From JAUYQR01 sp031377265 (GTDB lineage: Bacteria > Pseudomonadota > Alphaproteobacteria > Rhodobacterales > Rhodobacteraceae), in assembly GCF_031377265.1 (NCBI RefSeq), contig NZ_JANMET010000397.1, forward strand, positions 1 through 8,504: a stretch of DNA of 8,504 bases, in the 5' to 3' direction. Shown here piece after piece: positions 6,456-8,504 of this stretch. The stretch's first letter is position 1. The number at the start of each line of letters is the position of its first letter. Position numbers and translations under genes: made by a program. The notes under the pieces are model-generated. The model worked only from the letters and a program-made list of their open reading frames with translations. It had not been told where the DNA came from and did not search any database.

Positions 6456-6869
6456 CTACGCCCCCTTGCGCGCACGCCAACGACGGGCCCAACGGCTGAT
6501 CCGGCGGCGGGATCTGATCAACAGCACTGAAATCGGCCCGCGCAACGGCGGCAGATCCACTGCCAGCAGCAACAGGCCGAACGGTAGCATCCACAGGCCG
6601 AGGATCGGCAGGAACCACAGCAAGCCGCCTGCAATGAAAATCACTGCCAACGGCAGGCGAATCACGCGCCAGCTGTCGGTCCGAAGGGTTGTCATCGGCC
6701 TGCGAAGCAGGGGCACGAGGCGGGCCAGCGCCTCGAACTGTCGATGAAACCGCCGTTCTCTTCGCGACACGCCCAGCACACCCCCCAATCCGCGAAGGAT
6801 GGAGCTTGGGCGTGACAGGATCAAGACAAGCTTTGCAGATGTGAGGTCAAATGGTGTCTGGAATGTCAT
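6456..6869 (-). CDS. Small membrane protein of unknown function
   Basis: This 137-residue protein starts MTFQTPFDLTS (ATG at 6869-6867). It has a basic, mostly helical N-terminal half (about residues 20-70, with RRERRFHRQFEALARLVPLLRR) and one hydrophobic block at about 70-104 that is long enough for a membrane hairpin. Within it, LPILGLWMLPFGLLLLAVDLPPLRGP (87-112, spanning the hairpin turn) resembles short Pro/Gly-turn membrane proteins of the PGPGW-like type. The C-terminus is very Arg-rich (residues 119-135), so it probably faces the cytoplasm. The first 23 bases overlap the end of the DUF4406-like gene, pointing to coupled translation. A 55-residue upstream extension of the frame lies wholly inside that gene and is rejected. 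Function is not recognised. Confidence 0.72.
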   Translation of the reverse strand: MTFQTPFDLTSAKLVLILSRPSSILRGLGGVLGVSRRERRFHRQFEALARLVPLLRRPMTTLRTDSWRVIRLPLAVIFIAGGLLWFLPILGLWMLPFGLLLLAVDLPPLRGPISVLLIRSRRRISRWARRWRARKGA

Positions 6870-7215
6870 CAATTGCCGTCCAGACAGGAATTCCGCGCGC
6901 CTGCGCAATCTGAACATCTTTGTCTGCACCGGCCGAGGCACCCGGCAGGCGCAGCACCCCGTCGCATTTCGCCAGCAGTCGATGCGCTGCGGGGTGCAGC
7001 ACGGCGTCATAGGCAGCACTGCCCGGCGCGCCACCGCCTGCCCCGCGCAGGATGGGCAGCGCTGCCCATTCGCCGATCATCGGGACGTGGCCCTTGCGAA
7101 AGATCGGCCAGGCGGCGGCCTCCAGTGCAGCCAGATTGGTGGCCATTTTGGCGGGATCATCACCGGTGCCAGACCGGTAGGGACCAGCGATCAGAATCAT
7201 CATCGGATCAGTCAT
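6847..7215 (-). CDS. DUF4406-like small protein (nucleoside 2-deoxyribosyltransferase-type fold)
   Basis: This 122-residue soluble protein begins MTDPMMILIAGPYRSG. The pattern hydrophobic strand, then AGPYRSG (10-16), a helix with NLAALEAAAWPIFRKGHVPMIGEW (27-50), LLAKCDGVLRLPG (80-92), SAGADKDVQIAQARGIPVW (94-112) matches DUF4406 proteins, distant relatives of nucleoside 2-deoxyribosyltransferases. In that alignment D100 takes the place where the enzymes usually carry the catalytic Glu, so classical transferase activity is uncertain. ATG at 7215 is preferred over GTG at 7221 because GAAGGA lies 8 bases before the ATG. It is divergent from the DeoR gene, and its 3' end overlaps the small membrane-protein gene. 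Binding of a nucleotide or nucleoside is a fair inference; no reaction can be assigned. Confidence 0.72.
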   Translation of the reverse strand: MTDPMMILIAGPYRSGTGDDPAKMATNLAALEAAAWPIFRKGHVPMIGEWAALPILRGAGGGAPGSAAYDAVLHPAAHRLLAKCDGVLRLPGASAGADKDVQIAQARGIPVWTAIDDIPDTI

Positions 7216-7223
7216 TTGCACGT

Positions 7224-7229
7224 TCCTTC
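7224..7229 (-). promoter_or_regulatory. Ribosome binding site of the DUF4406-like gene
   Basis: Read on the minus strand, GAAGGA lies 8 bases before ATG (7215-7213). For the alternative GTG at 7221-7219 the gap would be only 2 bases, so the ATG is the better start. Confidence 0.75.
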
Positions 7230-7230
7230 A

Positions 7231-7305
7231 CGTTATTGCGGCTATCAGCTTGCATATGCTGCCGATTCGCGCAATGGTCAGCAATATCATGCAATATCGC
7301 GCAAG
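7231..7305. promoter_or_regulatory. Divergent control region with phased GCAA repeats (candidate DeoR operator)
   Basis: GCAA occurs at 7271, 7281, 7291 and 7301, exactly 10 bases apart. The middle two copies are identical over 8 bases (GCAATATC). An inverted copy of CGCAAT is present as ATTGCG at 7235-7240, and a palindrome GCATATGC lies at 7252-7259. The block sits between two divergent starts (7215 minus and 7312 plus), and its last repeat is 7 bases from the deoR ATG. Repeats spaced by one helical turn next to a repressor gene suggest autoregulation. I could not identify convincing -35 and -10 boxes on either strand. Confidence 0.5.
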
Positions 7306-7311
7306 CCGTTT

Positions 7312-8052
7312 ATGCTGACATCGCAGCGCAAGGCGCTACTTCTGGATCGGCTTGGCCGGGATGGCCGGCTGGTGGCGTCTGACCTCGCCGCCGATCTGGG
7401 CATTTCGGAAGACACCATTCGCCGCGATCTGCGCGATCTGGCTGCCCAAGGCCGGCTGGTACGGGTGCATGGCGGGGCGTTGCCGGCATCGCCAACCCAC
7501 AGGCCGTTTCAGGCGCGACTGGCGATGGAGGCCGCGGCCAAGGCGCGTCTGGGAAAGGCCGGGGCAACGCTGATCCGGCCGGGGCAGGTTGTGATCATGG
7601 ATGGCGGCACCACGCATCTGGCGCTTGTGGCGGCCATGCCGCGGGATATTGGCTGCACCATCGTGACCCACAGCCCGGCCATCGCCGCCGCATTGGAGGA
7701 GCATTCGAACGTGGAGGTCATTCTGATCGGCGGCCGGATTTTCCGCCATTCGATGGTGGCCTCTGGCCCGATCGCGCAGGAGGCGTTTTCGCGGCTGCAC
7801 GCCGATCTGTGCTTTCTGGGTGTGACCGGGCTGCACCCGCAGACGGGTGCCACGACCGGCGACGCCGAGGAGGCCGCGCTGAAGACGACAATGACGCGCG
7901 TTGCCGCCGAAACGGTTGTTCTTGCAACCGACGACAAGCTGCGGGTGACCAGCCCGTGGCTGGTGACGCCGTTGTCAGGGCTGGCGAGCGTGGTCACCTG
8001 TGGCGGGCGGCCGGATTGGCTGCCTGACGCGGTCGATCACCTGGACGCCTAG
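7312..8052 (+). CDS. DeoR/GlpR-family transcriptional regulator
   Basis: This 246-residue cytoplasmic repressor has the standard two-part DeoR layout. An N-terminal winged helix-turn-helix spans about residues 4-55, with recognition helix SEDTIRRDLRDL (32-43) and the wing RLVRVHGGAL (48-57). A C-terminal DeoRC effector domain (about 70-235) senses a phosphorylated sugar or related metabolite. The signature MDGGTTHLAL (96-105) is the phosphate-binding loop; VTHSPAIA (118-125), EVILIGGRIFR (135-145), LGVTGLHPQTGATTGDAEEAALK (169-191) and ATDDKL (205-210) are conserved family elements. ATG 7312 gives the family-typical N-terminus. The open frame upstream has no homologous sequence. There is no clear ribosome site, so initiation may be weak. 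It is divergent from the DUF4406-like gene, its likeliest target along with itself. The effector is unknown. Confidence 0.94.
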   Translation: MLTSQRKALLLDRLGRDGRLVASDLAADLGISEDTIRRDLRDLAAQGRLVRVHGGALPASPTHRPFQARLAMEAAAKARLGKAGATLIRPGQVVIMDGGTTHLALVAAMPRDIGCTIVTHSPAIAAALEEHSNVEVILIGGRIFRHSMVASGPIAQEAFSRLHADLCFLGVTGLHPQTGATTGDAEEAALKTTMTRVAAETVVLATDDKLRVTSPWLVTPLSGLASVVTCGGRPDWLPDAVDHLDA

Positions 8053-8156
8053 CCGTCCAGCCGGATGCGGGGGTTCGTCGGGCAAAACGGGCTGTTTTGG
8101 GTGACCGGTGGATATGAAACCCTGTCCGATTGCGGAAACTCCAATGTCCGCGTGCG

Positions 8157-8504
8157 TCAGCTCGCACTGGGTTCCAAAGCTTTTCGAACCACATGGCGGC
8201 GCGTACCCACCGTCGCAACCTCCACATAGCCAGCAGCCAGAAACGAGGGCAAAAACCCGCTGAACCGGTAGCTGGGGCTGTCACGGTCCACCGGATAGGC
8301 CTCGATTGCGGTGGCACCTTCGTTGGCGGCATGGGCTTCGGCAGCATTCAGAAGTGCCGCGAAACCGAATTGCTTGCGGTGATCGGCGCGGATGAAGAAA
8401 CAGGTCAGCGACCAAAGGCCGGCAAGAGGGTCCGTGTTGCTCAGGCTTTTGCCGAACAGCGGGCGCGGCGCGATGGAGCACCAGGCGACCGGGACACCCT
8501 GGTC
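8157..8504 (-). CDS. GNAT family N-acetyltransferase (C-terminal part)
   Basis: Reading the minus strand in from the window edge gives 115 codons ending at TGA (8159-8157); the start lies outside the window. The protein begins DQGVPVAWCSIAPRP and continues with LWSLTCFFIRADHRK, FGFAALLNAAEAHAANEGA, IEAYPVDRDSPSYRF and SFLAAGYVEV. This order (strand with CFFI, acetyl-CoA loop and helix, IEAYPVD strand, then the GF/GY segment) is characteristic of a GNAT subgroup found in many bacteria. The acetyl-CoA loop reads HRKQFGFAALL, so the first glycine of the usual RGxGxG-like pattern is not where expected; this may be subgroup variation. The gene converges with deoR, with 104 bases between the two stops. 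The acetyl acceptor is unknown. Confidence 0.82.
   Translation of the reverse strand, partial: DQGVPVAWCSIAPRPLFGKSLSNTDPLAGLWSLTCFFIRADHRKQFGFAALLNAAEAHAANEGATAIEAYPVDRDSPSYRFSGFLPSFLAAGYVEVATVGTRRHVVRKALEPSAS

Noticed and set aside
6799..7311. N-terminal extension of the DeoR frame
   Set aside because: It is antisense to two minus-strand genes and carries no homologous sequence; the HTH begins right after ATG 7312.
8041..8060. Hairpin CTGGAC/GTCCAG spanning the deoR stop codon, as a terminator
   Set aside because: The stem is only 6 bp, covers the stop codon and has no T-tract. A second weak stem (8083-8099, CAAAAC/GTTTTG) is no better; nothing else is seen in 8053-8156.

Overview
The window looks like chromosomal DNA from an alphaproteobacterium, most likely a member of the Rhodobacterales/Rhodobacteraceae. 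The supports are a high-GC coding style with strong third-position GC, the family makeup, and a hairpin at about 326-344 followed by a C-run and GAGGATATTT, which I recall as a common short intergenic element in that group. This assignment is inference, because no rRNA or other marker gene is present.

Layout. (1) 1-3605, plus strand: the 3' part of a BMP-type (purine nucleoside/nucleobase) ABC importer operon. It holds the C-terminal end of the double-ATPase subunit, two membrane permeases joined by a TGATG overlap, and the periplasmic BMP-family binding protein. GC-rich hairpins sit in the two intergenic gaps, and a strong intrinsic terminator closes the unit. (2) 3651-5577, plus: a class I SAM methyltransferase whose reading frame is broken, probably at a C8 run and certainly near a G4 run, then a D-amino-acid-oxidase-type FAD dehydrogenase. 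(3) 5652-6440, plus: a GH25 lysozyme-like lipoprotein preceded by a 9-bp perfect inverted repeat. (4) 6456-7215, minus: a small membrane protein overlapping a DUF4406-like small protein with a nucleoside 2-deoxyribosyltransferase-type fold. (5) 7312-8052, plus: a DeoR-family repressor, divergent from (4) across a 96-bp control region with helically phased GCAA repeats. (6) 8157-8504, minus: the C-terminal part of a GNAT acetyltransferase running off the window edge; it has no start codon in view.

How the genes fit together. The ABC operon is one functional unit for uptake of purine nucleosides or bases. The DeoR repressor and the DUF4406 gene form a divergent pair and could be linked to nucleoside or sugar-phosphate metabolism, but that link is inferred. 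The methyltransferase, FAD enzyme, lysozyme and GNAT protein look like ordinary housekeeping or accessory metabolism. I found no mobile element, CRISPR array, tRNA or rRNA, and no convincing new defence or biosynthetic system. The points most worth checking are the broken methyltransferase, the phased repeats before deoR, and the inverted repeat before the lysozyme gene. No intergenic gap exceeds 105 bases.
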